Assembly: GCA_023421505.1 (NCBI GenBank) | Contig: JAEZTJ010000053.1 | Coordinates: forward strand, 1 to 64,000 | Reading direction: 5' to 3' | Length of the DNA: 64,000 nt | From: Bacillota bacterium | Lineage (GTDB): Bacteria; Bacillota; Clostridia; Lachnospirales; Lachnospiraceae | Shown: in pieces, positions 36,741-46,353 of the stretch | How the letters are laid out: each line of letters starts with the position of its first letter | Numbering within the stretch: position 1 is the first letter of the stretch | Program-made: the position numbers and the translations under genes | The notes under the pieces: generated by a model | What the model was told of the DNA's origin: nothing | What the model saw: only the letters and a program-made list of their open reading frames with translations | The model's database searches: none

Positions 36741-37256
36741 ATGTTAAAGTTGATTCAACCATCTATTGAATATAGAGAGCAGATTTTAAACTATAAAAAA
36801 GAGTTTTTGCTTAACAGTGATAGTATGGCTGGTACAGCAGGGTTGGAAAGATGTGGTTCTTTTGAGGAATGGTTACAGAATGTTTATGCTAATTCCATTA
36901 ATGAAACAGTTCATGAAGGATTAGTTCCTGAGACTGTTTATTTAGCAATCAGAACAGAGGACAATCATCTGGTTGGAATGATTGAAATAAGGCATGAACT
37001 AAATGATTTTCTACTTCAGCATGGCGGGAATATTAGTTATAGTGTGCGAATAACAGAAAGACGCAGGGGTTATGCAATAGAAATGTTGAATTTAGCGTTA
37101 ATAGAGAGCAAAAAACTTGGACTTAGACGAGTCTTAATAACTTGTGATAAGAAAAATATAGCATCTGCGAAAACAGTGCTTAAAAATGGAGCAGTATTAG
37201 AGAATGAAGTCGATGAAGGAAGCAGAATAACACAACGTTATTGGATAGAAATATAA
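36741..37256 (+). CDS. GNAT-family N-acetyltransferase
   Basis: 171 residues with SYSVRITERRRGYAIEML (acetyl-CoA pyrophosphate loop) and a C-terminal KNGAVLENEV strand. Similar to broad-specificity acetyltransferases common in clostridial genomes. The ribosome site is AAGGAGG. The gene is intact, unlike its upstream neighbour. Substrate unknown. Confidence 0.85.
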   Translation: MLKLIQPSIEYREQILNYKKEFLLNSDSMAGTAGLERCGSFEEWLQNVYANSINETVHEGLVPETVYLAIRTEDNHLVGMIEIRHELNDFLLQHGGNISYSVRITERRRGYAIEMLNLALIESKKLGLRRVLITCDKKNIASAKTVLKNGAVLENEVDEGSRITQRYWIEI

Positions 37257-37326
37257 ATAACTATCTATAATTCGAAGTCGGTTAAGAAAGTGAATCAAAT
37301 AAATTATAATTAAGGGAGGGCGTTTA

Positions 37327-37791
37327 GTGCAGAATATTAGGATAATTGAAATACCAAGATTAAAAGTGGTAAGCTCTGGAGCAATAACTAATATGGAGGA
37401 ACTTGAGGCATTTGATAGTTGGTGGTCGGCAATTGATGTTAAGCATTATATTACACCACGTGACTTTATGTGGTATAACGAGAAAGAAAAGTATATGGAA
37501 TGGGTTTTTGCTATTCCTGAGGATTACAATGATTTCGGTGATTATCATTTGAAAGATTTCTCTGGAGGTCTTTATGCTGTTGCAACGTCCAAAGATACTG
37601 ATGAGGATTGTAATGTAGCAAGAGAACAAATTCGTAAATGGGTATTAGACAGTGAATGTTTTACATTATCAACAGATAAGAATAATACTAATACACGTTA
37701 TATAATGAATCATGTGATAACACCAAAAGTCTTTAAAGAAAAAATGGGTTATCACTTATCTGATAATTTTGTACCTATCGAGTTAATATGA
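37327..37791 (+). CDS. GyrI-like/effector-binding domain protein
   Basis: 154 residues that fit the small-molecule-binding domain of the Rob/BmrR C terminus and GyrI: an N-terminal IIEIPRLKVVSSGA strand, the central FDSWWSAID helix, MEWVFAIPEDY, and a second pseudo-repeat with FSGGLYAV. There is no DNA-binding domain, so a stand-alone binding or hydrolase-like role is likely. Starts at GTG after AGGGAGGG. Confidence 0.75.
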   Translation: MQNIRIIEIPRLKVVSSGAITNMEELEAFDSWWSAIDVKHYITPRDFMWYNEKEKYMEWVFAIPEDYNDFGDYHLKDFSGGLYAVATSKDTDEDCNVAREQIRKWVLDSECFTLSTDKNNTNTRYIMNHVITPKVFKEKMGYHLSDNFVPIELI

Positions 37792-37823
37792 TTAACAATC
37801 GTAAACAATCGCGAAGCATAACC

Positions 37824-37842
37824 AAGTTCCCATTATATTTAT
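37824..37842 (+). repeat. post-stop motif, copy 3
   Basis: AAGTTCCCATTATATTTAT, 33 bases after the stop of the GyrI-like gene and just before the deaminase-like gene; 18 of 19 bases match copy 1. Confidence 0.5.
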
Positions 37843-37878
37843 TAACATTGGAAAATCAAATTTAAGGAGGAATATGTT

Positions 37879-38835
37879 TTGAATGATATATATTCTGAAG
37901 ACTTCATTGATGCTTTAGTAAATAAAAATTTAGATGCAATAAGAAAAATACCAAAAGCAGACTTACATAATCATTTCCCACTTGGTGGAAACCGTGAATA
38001 CATACGCAAGTTATCAGGTATATATATACCTTTTTGTGATGGTGTTCTTACATCTATGCAGGATATGCATAATTGGAATTCAAAATATTTAGGTGATAAG
38101 TTTCATAATAGTAGAATGCGGAAATTATTAATCGATGCTGCCTTTGTACAGGCCAAAACCGATGGTGTTAAAATATTAGAAATTGGTGAAGACGTTTGGG
38201 GATTGGGGGAATACTTCGATAATAATATTGATGAGCTTATTTATGCTTTCCAAGATGCGAATCAACGAATTGCCCCTGAAATAGAATTACGATTGCAGAT
38301 TGGATTATCCAGACATTGTTCTATTGATTACTTAATGGATTGTCTGAAACCTTTTTGGGGCAGAAAAGAATTCTACTCAATTGATTTATATGCAGATGAA
38401 TTTGCACAGCCAATAGAGAATTTTATACCAATTTATCAAATGGCGAAAGAAAATGGGCTTCGTTTAAAAGCCCATATTGGTGAATGGGGCACAGCCGATG
38501 ACATAATAAAGGGAATTGAACTTTTAAATCTGGATGAAGTCCAGCATGGAATATCAGCTGTAAATTCAGATGATGTAATTCAATATCTTGCAGATACCCA
38601 CATCAGATTGAATATTACCCCTAGTAGTAATTTCAAATTAAGACTAGTCCAGCAAATAGAGAATCATCCAATACAAAGACTATATCGTTCAGGGGTCAAT
38701 GTTACAATTAATTCTGATGATATCTTATTCTTTGATAGCGACGTGTCAAAAGAATATTTAAGATTGTATAGCAATTTTGTGTTGGATGCGGAAGAGCTTG
38801 ATGATATTAGGGTGAACGGATTGATGAAAATATGA
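37879..38835 (+). CDS. adenosine deaminase-like metal-dependent hydrolase (copy A)
   Basis: 318 residues in the amidohydrolase superfamily. Metal and catalytic motifs: DLHNHF (HxH), KAHIGEWG (His and Glu), DEVQHG and INSDD. It is close to the paralogue at 44667 over its full length. Substrate may be adenosine, an adenine derivative or an aminated antibiotic-like nucleoside. TTG 37879 is used as start because AAGGAGG lies eight bases upstream; the ATG at 37874 meets a stop. The C terminus is several residues shorter than the paralogue because the following VOC fragment joins here. Confidence 0.8.
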   Translation: MNDIYSEDFIDALVNKNLDAIRKIPKADLHNHFPLGGNREYIRKLSGIYIPFCDGVLTSMQDMHNWNSKYLGDKFHNSRMRKLLIDAAFVQAKTDGVKILEIGEDVWGLGEYFDNNIDELIYAFQDANQRIAPEIELRLQIGLSRHCSIDYLMDCLKPFWGRKEFYSIDLYADEFAQPIENFIPIYQMAKENGLRLKAHIGEWGTADDIIKGIELLNLDEVQHGISAVNSDDVIQYLADTHIRLNITPSSNFKLRLVQQIENHPIQRLYRSGVNVTINSDDILFFDSDVSKEYLRLYSNFVLDAEELDDIRVNGLMKI

Positions 38836-38854
38836 GTCTGAAGCTCAACAGCAA

Positions 38855-39043
38855 ATGGCACATATAAACTTCGCCGTTAATGATTTAGAAAAAGCAGTTC
38901 AATATGCAATCCATTGTGGAGCAACAATCGCAGATAAGCAATTTTCTAATGATTGGAGAGTCATGTTTGACCCCGCCGGACACCCTTTTTGCTTATGTCA
39001 AATGAAATCAATTATCGAGAGTGCCCATTTTGGGTTGTTATAG
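38855..39043 (+). pseudogene. C-terminal half of a glyoxalase/VOC protein
   Basis: Encodes HINFAVNDLEKAVQYA, then DWRVMFDPAGHPFCLC, the second half of a VOC (glyoxalase-like) module. The N-terminal half and ribosome site are missing. The frame extends without a start into the end of the deaminase-like gene, so the two were fused by a deletion or recombination near 38826. Confidence 0.65.
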
Positions 39044-39075
39044 AAATAAAATAAATCAATGGAGGTTTACAGAAG

Positions 39076-39447
39076 ATGCATAGATCAATGATGCAAGTAT
39101 ATGTGAAAGGAAGCAACAAAGCAGTTGAATTATATCAAAGAGCCTTTGATGCAGAGCTGGTGGCAAGCTATCCTCACGATGATGGGACTTATATGCATGC
39201 TGAACTTAATGTATACGGTCAGATATTGGCGATATCGGAAACACAAAAAAGTGAAGAAAGTATTACAGGCACTACGATGCAGTTTTGCTTGCATTTTGGG
39301 GAAGGAAAAGAAGATCTGGTCCAAAAAGCATATAATGAACTGAAAGATGGTGCTAAAATTCTTTATCCGTTAAGTCCTTGTGAATTCAGCGTATTGATGG
39401 TTGACATAATCGATAAATACGGAATTCGATGGTGTATTTTTGTATAG
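39076..39447 (+). CDS. VOC/PhnB-like protein
   Basis: 123 residues of the PhnB/3-demethylubiquinone-methyltransferase-like branch of the VOC superfamily: MQVYVKGSNKAVELYQRAF, MQFCLHFGEGKED, and the ending GIRWCIFV. It is the intact relative of the pseudogene at 33521. Metal ligands of true glyoxalases are not conserved as far as can be seen. The ribosome site is TGGAGG. The function is unknown. Confidence 0.75.
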   Translation: MHRSMMQVYVKGSNKAVELYQRAFDAELVASYPHDDGTYMHAELNVYGQILAISETQKSEESITGTTMQFCLHFGEGKEDLVQKAYNELKDGAKILYPLSPCEFSVLMVDIIDKYGIRWCIFV

Positions 39448-39465
39448 TATTTCCATTATATTAAT
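39448..39465 (+). repeat. post-stop motif, copy 4 (divergent)
   Basis: TATTTCCATTATATTAAT, immediately after the VOC gene. It keeps the TTCC-ATTATATT core of the other three copies. Confidence 0.35.
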
Positions 39466-39593
39466 GAGATAAGGGAAACATGATAAGTCATGAACGGCAT
39501 AGAAACTGATGGTCGCAGCACTGCTCCAGTAATTAATGTACAAAGATTTATTGGTATATTTCTATGATGTAAATGTGAAAGGACGATAATATA

Positions 39594-40115
39594 ATGAAGA
39601 CAAAAAAGCAAGAAGAATTGGTAAACGAGTTTTTATCAAGCCTTGGAGATGAAATCAGACCTATATACCAAGATATCATCATGTGTTTATCTGAAATCGG
39701 ATATAATCCGAATAAACAAAGATCGTATATCATATTTAAGCATGATTTGCATAAAAAGCAGATGGCAAAAATGGGCATAAGAATTAACAAAGACAAATCC
39801 CCTTTTTTCGCTTTGAGGTTTTCAGGCTGCAGAGGTTATTCACAAAGATACACTGATATTGTAAAGTCAGCCGTTGCGGAACAAAATTTCAAAGAAGCTC
39901 AATGTATACATAATCGCTGCGATTTTTGTAAAGGTGCAGCCGATACGCATACTTATACATATACATCTCCTGATGGTGAGAGTAAATCACATTGTGGCGC
40001 AGTTGCACTTGAAATTCCGAACATTTCGTTGGATGATATGGCGGAAATAATGAAACTTATAAAAGAAGAACACGAGTATTTATTAAAACATGAAGCAGGT
40101 ATATCAGAAAAATGA
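39594..40115 (+). CDS. uncharacterised Cys-containing protein
   Basis: 173 residues, family not recognised. The first half is helical. The second half has CIHNRCDFCKG followed by a DTHTYTYTSPDGESKSHCGA segment, a possible metal site made of Cys and His. There is no signal peptide. It has its own ribosome site (AAGGACG). Nothing nearby fixes its role. Confidence 0.6.
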   Translation: MKTKKQEELVNEFLSSLGDEIRPIYQDIIMCLSEIGYNPNKQRSYIIFKHDLHKKQMAKMGIRINKDKSPFFALRFSGCRGYSQRYTDIVKSAVAEQNFKEAQCIHNRCDFCKGAADTHTYTYTSPDGESKSHCGAVALEIPNISLDDMAEIMKLIKEEHEYLLKHEAGISEK

Positions 40116-40352
40116 AGCAAATCCTAGCAGTTTATGAGTGGGTAAAATTCGGAGTACAAGAAGGTAGTAAACTAGCCGGTTAGAATTAAGGATTGAAAAA
40201 AATTTAAACAAGGAATTTTTCCGAATGAATTAGTAGCCATGATAATGCAGACTAATAAGGATGAATGGATAAACAGAATTTTCTAATCAGATTGTTGACT
40301 TAATGTATACCTGCATTTTTCATGAACCGGAAACAACCGTATGGAGAAAACA

Positions 40353-41300
40353 ATGGACGAAAAAGTTATAAGAGAGATTTGCCTGGCAAATCAATTACAA
40401 TGCAACATAATTACCAAATTGTTCGGCAGCTTCGATAAGGAACTGTATTTTATTGATGATAAATATTTGATTCGCACGTCAAAGCAATCAATGCTTGAGG
40501 AACAAAGTAGAATTAATCGCGTAAAGGACTTGAAACAAGTACCTAAGATTTTATATGCTTCTGACCAAAGCAGTACAAATGGTAACATATATTATCTTAT
40601 CCTTCAGTATGTATCAGGCTGCGAATTATTAACAAACTATCATGATTTGCAGGAGAGGGATATACGTGAAATAGGAATGGAGATTGCTAATTTCTTGCAT
40701 GATCTTCATAATCTGAAAGGGAAAAAATATGATATCGGTCATTACGTACCAAGAATACCTGGTTACGATAAGTCGTGGAGATCAGGGCATGAAATTTATT
40801 GGAGTGATATCTATAACAGTCTTAAGAAGATCCAACTGTCTGAGGCAGCTCAACACATGTTGGAGTTAAGTAATGAATATATCAACACCAATATATCCTG
40901 CTTGGATTATGAGAACGGTCCGTCATTACTACATAATGATTTTCATTATAAAAATATAATCATCCATAATAATGCTTTATCAGGTATCATTGACTGGGAG
41001 TGTTCACAGTATGGAGAAGCCGACTTTGATCTTATACATTTACTGCATTGGTGCATATTTCCTCCGTCAAAGGATTTGGATATGACGCAGCTGCTTACTA
41101 CGATATTTCATTCCTATATGAAGAAAAGCAGTATTCCAATGCTTGAAAAGAGATTAACTATTTATTTGCTAGAACATGATTTTATTCAAATATTATGGAG
41201 TCAAGGGAAAAGAGAAGCTGAATTGCTAAAAAGAATAAAATGGTGGTTAGAAAGTTTGGAAATGTACATTCAAAAACATTTAATAATTGAAGAGGTTTGA
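40353..41300 (+). CDS. aminoglycoside phosphotransferase (APH)-family protein
   Basis: 315 residues with a kinase-like fold. The Brenner motif LLHNDFHYKNI contains the catalytic Asp, and GIIDWE is the metal-binding motif. A glycine-poor N-lobe (YLIRTS) is as in other APH relatives. The family includes aminoglycoside, choline and homoserine kinases; drug resistance cannot be inferred. ATG 40353 has GGAG eight bases upstream, so it is preferred over ATG 40341. Confidence 0.8.
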   Translation: MDEKVIREICLANQLQCNIITKLFGSFDKELYFIDDKYLIRTSKQSMLEEQSRINRVKDLKQVPKILYASDQSSTNGNIYYLILQYVSGCELLTNYHDLQERDIREIGMEIANFLHDLHNLKGKKYDIGHYVPRIPGYDKSWRSGHEIYWSDIYNSLKKIQLSEAAQHMLELSNEYINTNISCLDYENGPSLLHNDFHYKNIIIHNNALSGIIDWECSQYGEADFDLIHLLHWCIFPPSKDLDMTQLLTTIFHSYMKKSSIPMLEKRLTIYLLEHDFIQILWSQGKREAELLKRIKWWLESLEMYIQKHLIIEEV

Positions 41301-41530
41301 TTGAAGTAAAGGTATTGGAAGTACCAAACTGATAGGTTGGTTCTTTAAATTTAAAATGGAAAAGAAGACCAATAAGGAAGCATTACCTACCGGATTGTGA
41401 ACCACTGCGTTAGCAGTTTAGTGCTATGTTTATTATAGTAATGGATCGTGTAAAGAGTACAAATCCGTAGTTTATGGCAATTGTAAAGTGTTATTTTAGT
41501 GTTGTATTAATTGATAAGGAGAGGAGAATA

Positions 41531-42358
41531 ATGGAATATGTTAGCTTAAAGCCCAAAAGGAGAACTAAAATCAGAATTTTTCTTGGGAAATTCTTTTATA
41601 CTTATAAAAGAAGATTGTATTGGATATTTGGAGATGTTAAATTCGCAAAAACAAAAGATTCTAATCCATATTACTATACATATTTTTGTCATAGTACACC
41701 TTTATTACGTCAATTGAAAGATGTAGATATGTATCTGCAATATAATAAAATAACGAATTTAGAGATAGCAGCTAAAGAAGTAAATGATGTTATTGTAATG
41801 CCGGGAGAAACCTTTTCTTATTGGAAACTGATCGGTAAACCAACAAAAAGAAAAGGTTATAAAGAAGGTATGATTCTATTTAATGGTACTGTTAAGTCAG
41901 GAAATGGCGGAGGATTATGTCAGCTTTCTAATCTTATCTATTGGATGACAATACATACGCCTCTTACTATTATTGAACGCTATCGACATAGTTATGACGT
42001 TTTTCCTGATAGTAACAGAACATTACCCTTTGGAAGTGGTGCAACCTGTGTTTATAATTATAGAGATTTAATGATTCGTAATGATACAAAATCTCCAGTA
42101 CAACTAAAAATATGGATTAATAATTCTATGCTCTGTGGCTGCTGGAGAACAAACGTAGAGCCGATAGAAACCTACGAGGTGTACGAGAAAGAGCATTATA
42201 TGAAGAGGGAGCTGTTTGGTAAATACAGCCGTCACAATTTAATTTATCGAAAAGTCTTCGACATGGAAGGAAATGAAATTGCAGATGAATATGTTACTGA
42301 AAACCATGCATTAATGATGTATGAACCATTCTTAGAAGATAAGCAACATATAGTTTAA
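41531..42358 (+). CDS. VanW family protein
   Basis: 275 residues. The VanW core has VMPGETFSYWKLIG, GYKEGM and GGGLCQLSNLIYW. VanW proteins are found beside some vancomycin-resistance operons and widely in Firmicutes, but their biochemical role is unsettled. There is no transmembrane anchor or peptidoglycan-binding domain. ATG 41531 follows AAGGAGAGGAG; the longer frame from 41474 lacks a site. No van ligase genes are near. Confidence 0.85.
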   Translation: MEYVSLKPKRRTKIRIFLGKFFYTYKRRLYWIFGDVKFAKTKDSNPYYYTYFCHSTPLLRQLKDVDMYLQYNKITNLEIAAKEVNDVIVMPGETFSYWKLIGKPTKRKGYKEGMILFNGTVKSGNGGGLCQLSNLIYWMTIHTPLTIIERYRHSYDVFPDSNRTLPFGSGATCVYNYRDLMIRNDTKSPVQLKIWINNSMLCGCWRTNVEPIETYEVYEKEHYMKRELFGKYSRHNLIYRKVFDMEGNEIADEYVTENHALMMYEPFLEDKQHIV

Positions 42359-42419
42359 TTACAGCGCAATTTGTTGGCTAATGCGGACTAATATAATTCT
42401 TTAATGGGCGGAGGTAGAT

Positions 42420-42944
42420 ATGGAAAACCATATTGATAAAATTCAAAAGTATTTACATAATGGACGTGCTGAAGATATGGATAATCGAATTGAAAGGCTT
42501 CGTAAGTATATTGATGAAATTTTATTAAATATGAAAGACACTCAAGAAAGAAGATGTGGGTACCTCCATCTTTATGGAGTTTCGCAAGCATGTACTATGA
42601 TTGCTCTCAAAAGAAATCAGGATGTTGAATTGGCGACCATGGTTGGCATGTTACATGATTTACATTCTTACAATACTATGAATACTGAAAATCATGCTGA
42701 GAATGGTGCAATTTTAGCACGTCAAATTCTTGAGGAGTTGTCATTGACATCTGATAATGAAACAGATTTAATATGCTCGGCTATTCGCAATCACAGTTCA
42801 AAGGCGACAATTCATTCTGCATTTGATGAATTATTAAAAGATGCAGATGTTTTACAACATTGTTTATATAATCCGCTTTTTCCTGTGATGGAACATGAAA
42901 AATGTAGGTTTCAGAACTTATTAACTGAATTTGGTATTTTATGA
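42420..42944 (+). CDS. HD-domain phosphohydrolase-like protein
   Basis: 174 residues. HD landmarks: YLHLYGVSQACTMIA, MLHDLHSY (His-Asp), AIRNHSS and DADVLQH (last metal Asp). Probably a small metal-dependent nucleotide or phosphate-ester hydrolase. It has a GGCGGAGGT site. The substrate is unknown. Confidence 0.78.
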   Translation: MENHIDKIQKYLHNGRAEDMDNRIERLRKYIDEILLNMKDTQERRCGYLHLYGVSQACTMIALKRNQDVELATMVGMLHDLHSYNTMNTENHAENGAILARQILEELSLTSDNETDLICSAIRNHSSKATIHSAFDELLKDADVLQHCLYNPLFPVMEHEKCRFQNLLTEFGIL

Positions 42945-43152
42945 ACTTTATAAGCATACTACGTAGATCAACAACTTTTAATTTGCAGAGTTGATTTGAT
43001 TCGCCATTGCTACAAACATCGAAGAAATATATATTTTTCGAATAGACTTGGATATGCAGATTAGATTATTAATGAGATAAAATAATAAATGCACAAGATA
43101 AAATATGGTGTTATTTTATAGAATCCGAATAAATGATAGATGGAGTGATAAC

Positions 43153-43688
43153 GTGCAAATAGAAAAACAAACAGTTGAAGGTAAAAATTTAAACTAGATT
43201 CTTCGCTCTCCAGCGAAAAGTGATGCGAATGAATTGTCTGAGCTAAGAGCAAAAATCGATGCTGAGACGGAATTTTAGGATTACATAAGCCCTGCAGATT
43301 TTACAAGAATAACCGAAGAAGAATTAATGGATACAGCATCAGTATTTTTGGTTGCAGAAGTTGAAGGAAAGATTATTGGCTTTGTCCGTTGTGTTAGCTA
43401 CAAACTATCCAAATTCAAACATAAAGCAGAATTTGGTATATGCATTTAAAGGAATACTGGGGCCAGGGAATAGGAACAAATTTGCTCTAAAGTGTTGTTA
43501 AATTGGCAGAGGAAAATAATATTGAGAAAATTACATTAACTGTTGTTCAAACAAATACGAAAGCTATTAGCTTATATAAAAGATACGGATTTATAGAAGA
43601 AGGAATATTGGTCAAAGACCGTATTCATAGAGACGGAAACTATTACAATACTGTGATAATGGGTAGATTCATAAATAATGATCAGTAA
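43153..43688 (+). pseudogene. GNAT-family acetyltransferase, multiply broken
   Basis: A GTG start and an N terminus (EKQTVEGKN) can be read through stops at codons near 43195 and 43276, one frameshift near 43450 and another stop near 43490. The pieces give VFLVAEVEGKIIGFVRCV, KEYWGQGIGTNLL and a complete C-terminal third (43503-43688, AISLYKRYGFIEEG). It is decayed and non-functional. Confidence 0.75.
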
Positions 43689-43738
43689 AATAATAGTCTC
43701 ATTACACATATAGCAAGAACTTTCAGTGAGGAAAATCC

Positions 43739-44575
43739 ATGGAAAACGAAGTAAGAGCATTTTATAATAACTACGGTATCCGCGAGTGGAACCGTTTGGA
43801 GGAAAATCTCTATAGCAAGATTAACTTTCTGTTACATATGCATTTTATAGAAAGTTATTTACATAAAGGAATAAAAATCCTCGATGCCGGATGCGGAGCA
43901 GGAAGGTATAGTATTGAGTTTGCCAAACGAGGCTGTCATGTTACCCTGTTTGATATTTCTGATGAACAACTGAGAATTGCAGAAGAAAAAATAGATGAAG
44001 CAAATGTTCTAGATAACATTGACGAAATCTTACGGGGTGATATCAGGGACTTATCGCATTTTGCTGATGAGCAATTTGATATAGTTATATGTTATGGTGC
44101 TCCGCTGTCATATGTTCTTGATAATAGAGAGAATGCAATAAAGGAATTCCACCGTGTTCTTAAAAAGGAAGGCAGGCTGTTTGTCAGTGTGAATAATAAG
44201 TGGGGCATATTGAAAATGCTTCTCGGAAGTCAATATCCTGATTTCTTTAGCAACCCAAAATATTGGTACATAGATAAAGTAATGAATACCGGTGATTTAC
44301 CCAAACATGAAAAGGTAAATCAACCGGCAAGACACTTCTTTGATGCAGCAGAATTAGACAAGTTGTTATCTGAGAATGGATTTGAATCAATAATCCTTGG
44401 AGGAAGCCCCTGTTTTAGCTGCGGTAATAATAAGTCGATAGAGGAACTGTGTAAGGATGATAAGGCACTTCAAACGATTATGCAAATTGAATTGGCTACG
44501 TATATGAAACCAACTATGGTTGAGAATGGGGAGTTTTTACTTGCGAAAGGGGTAAAGAATAACGTTAGCATTTAA
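43739..44575 (+). CDS. class I SAM-dependent methyltransferase
   Basis: 278 residues. Motif I is ILDAGCGAGRYS, motif II is VTLFDIS, and motif III/IV includes GDIRDL and FDIVICYGAPLSYVL. The C-terminal region (HFFDAAELDKLL) is typical of UbiE/methyltransf_11-type enzymes. Start ATG follows GAGG. It is intact, unlike the fragment at 33808. Substrate unknown. Confidence 0.85.
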   Translation: MENEVRAFYNNYGIREWNRLEENLYSKINFLLHMHFIESYLHKGIKILDAGCGAGRYSIEFAKRGCHVTLFDISDEQLRIAEEKIDEANVLDNIDEILRGDIRDLSHFADEQFDIVICYGAPLSYVLDNRENAIKEFHRVLKKEGRLFVSVNNKWGILKMLLGSQYPDFFSNPKYWYIDKVMNTGDLPKHEKVNQPARHFFDAAELDKLLSENGFESIILGGSPCFSCGNNKSIEELCKDDKALQTIMQIELATYMKPTMVENGEFLLAKGVKNNVSI

Positions 44576-44665
44576 GTGATTGTGGTGTATTCTGATGAGG
44601 ATATTCATTACATACTTAAGGATTTGAGTGATGAGGCTTATCAATATTATTTAGAGGAGTACTAA
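44576..44665 (+). CDS. 29-codon open frame, probable gene remnant
   Basis: Begins at GTG directly after the methyltransferase stop and ends one base before the next start. It encodes VYSDEDIHYILKDLSDEAY and carries the ribosome site of the following gene in its last codons. It lacks a ribosome site of its own. It is either the tail of a deleted gene or chance. Confidence 0.25.
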   Translation: MIVVYSDEDIHYILKDLSDEAYQYYLEEY

Positions 44666-44666
44666 C

Positions 44667-45596
44667 ATGGATGAATTATTTAAAACTCATTTGCATAATC
44701 ATTCTCTTAATGGTCTAAGTTCAATTTGTAAAAGTGACTTACATAACCATTTTGGAAAAGGAGGAAACATTAAATATATTGCGTCGATTGCTGATATAGA
44801 AATTGATATGCCCCCTGCAAAATTTAAGTCTTTATTTCAAATGGATAAATGGTTCAAAGATAATATAAAAAAATATTGTCCCTATATAAAAAGGTTGCAA
44901 GCTGCTTTTGTTCAAGCTGCAAGTGATAATGTTAGTATACTGGCAGCGAGCATTAGATTTAATGATGAAAATATGGAAGATTTTATTCAAACAATGAAAA
45001 GTTTAAATCAGCAATTTGCATCAAACACAGTTTTGTTACCAGAGCTGGACTTTGTTAGAGGCTGTGATACCGATTATGAACTATCGAGACTGGATGAAAT
45101 ATTGTCATACAATTGGTATAAGACAATCGATATTAATGCAGGTGAGTCCCAGCAACCAATAAAGAATTTTAAGAAAATATATAGAAAAGCTAAGGATTAT
45201 GGTCTTAGATTAAAGGCACATGTTGGAGAATTTGGTACAGCGGACGACGTAATAGAAGCTGTTGAAGAGTTGGAATTAGATGAAGTTCATCATGGGATTG
45301 CTGCAGCAAAGTCAGAGTTTGTAATGAAATGGTTAGCTAATCATAAAATTCAGTTAAATGTTTGCCCGACAAGTAATATTAAGTTGCAAGTTGTAGAATC
45401 TTATGATACCCACCCTATCAGAAAATTATATGATAATGGTATTCCCGTTACAATAAACACAGATGATATGTCGGTATTTAATCAAAGCGTTTCGCAAGAA
45501 TACCTAAATCTTTTTAAATCAGGGTTGATGAATGCTGATGAGTTGGATTTTATCCGAAGAACTGGATTAAAAGAAATTGAGTATTACGAAAAATGA
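44667..45596 (+). CDS. adenosine deaminase-like metal-dependent hydrolase (copy B)
   Basis: 309 residues, paralogue of copy A (37879). Motifs DLHNHFGKGG, KAHVGEFGTADDV, DEVHHGIAA and VTINTDD mirror those of copy A. Compared with classical adenosine deaminase (about 340 residues) it is short at the N terminus. It follows an AGAGGAG site. Two related copies 6.8 kb apart within one cassette-like region point to duplication or independent capture. Confidence 0.8.
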   Translation: MDELFKTHLHNHSLNGLSSICKSDLHNHFGKGGNIKYIASIADIEIDMPPAKFKSLFQMDKWFKDNIKKYCPYIKRLQAAFVQAASDNVSILAASIRFNDENMEDFIQTMKSLNQQFASNTVLLPELDFVRGCDTDYELSRLDEILSYNWYKTIDINAGESQQPIKNFKKIYRKAKDYGLRLKAHVGEFGTADDVIEAVEELELDEVHHGIAAAKSEFVMKWLANHKIQLNVCPTSNIKLQVVESYDTHPIRKLYDNGIPVTINTDDMSVFNQSVSQEYLNLFKSGLMNADELDFIRRTGLKEIEYYEK

Positions 45597-45652
45597 GAAG
45601 ATATATATTGGCGCTAAAAATGATTAATAAGAAATTAGAGTTGGGAGAAAAA

Positions 45653-46105
45653 ATGGAAATTAAAGAGTTTTATAGCATAGAAGATAAAGAATATTGGTTA
45701 AATCAAATTAAAAAAAGTGACTGGGGTGCAGGACAATATTTGTATAGTTTATTGAGCAAAAATGAATTAAAGATGTTATGTGGAGAAACTACGAAAGTAT
45801 TTTTGTTAACAGATACTCAACAGTTAGTATCCTTCTGTACTTTGGCTGAGGAGGATGATGTAAGGGATACAGGGCTAAGTCCATGGATAGGATTTGTATA
45901 TACTTTCCCCCAATATAGGGGTCATAGATATATGGGTGCTCTTTTAGAACACGCATATGTGGCAGCTAAAAGTGATGGAGCCAGGCAGCTTTATATTTCG
46001 ACTGGCGAGACTGGACTGTATGAAAAGTATGGATATTCATTCTATCGTAGAATGAAAGATATGCATGGAGAGGATTCCAGAGTATATAGAATACAAGTTG
46101 AGTGA
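45653..46105 (+). CDS. GNAT-family N-acetyltransferase
   Basis: 150 residues. TFPQYRGHRYMGALLEHAY is the acetyl-CoA loop, and LYEKYGYSFYRRMKD closes the fold. ATG 45653 has GGGAG eight bases upstream. A longer frame from 45593 overlaps the deaminase-like gene but starts with a non-family segment. Substrate unknown. Confidence 0.8.
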   Translation: MEIKEFYSIEDKEYWLNQIKKSDWGAGQYLYSLLSKNELKMLCGETTKVFLLTDTQQLVSFCTLAEEDDVRDTGLSPWIGFVYTFPQYRGHRYMGALLEHAYVAAKSDGARQLYISTGETGLYEKYGYSFYRRMKDMHGEDSRVYRIQVE

Positions 46106-46353
46106 GATATTTGAGGAATTGATGACAAATACCAGTTTATAATGCAAATTATGCTATTTTAAGAAAAAAGAAATTATGATATGAATCTCATATAATAATT
46201 CGTCATTGGTGAAAATTGCAAAGTAACTGATGCTGTAAACAACTAATCATAATATAAATAAATACCATAAAAACTAAAATATTTACCATTCTATCGATAC
46301 CAAATATAATATTATTTATAAAACAAAATCATCTACGTAAGGAGTCTAATGTT

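Noticed and set aside
40116..40352. Possible gene between the Cys-rich protein and the phosphotransferase
   Set aside because: Only very short frames interrupted by stops; no motif found.
40353..42358. Vancomycin or aminoglycoside resistance locus
   Set aside because: The APH-family and VanW proteins belong to broad families; no van ligase, dehydrogenase or sensor genes are nearby and the kinase substrate cannot be read from sequence.
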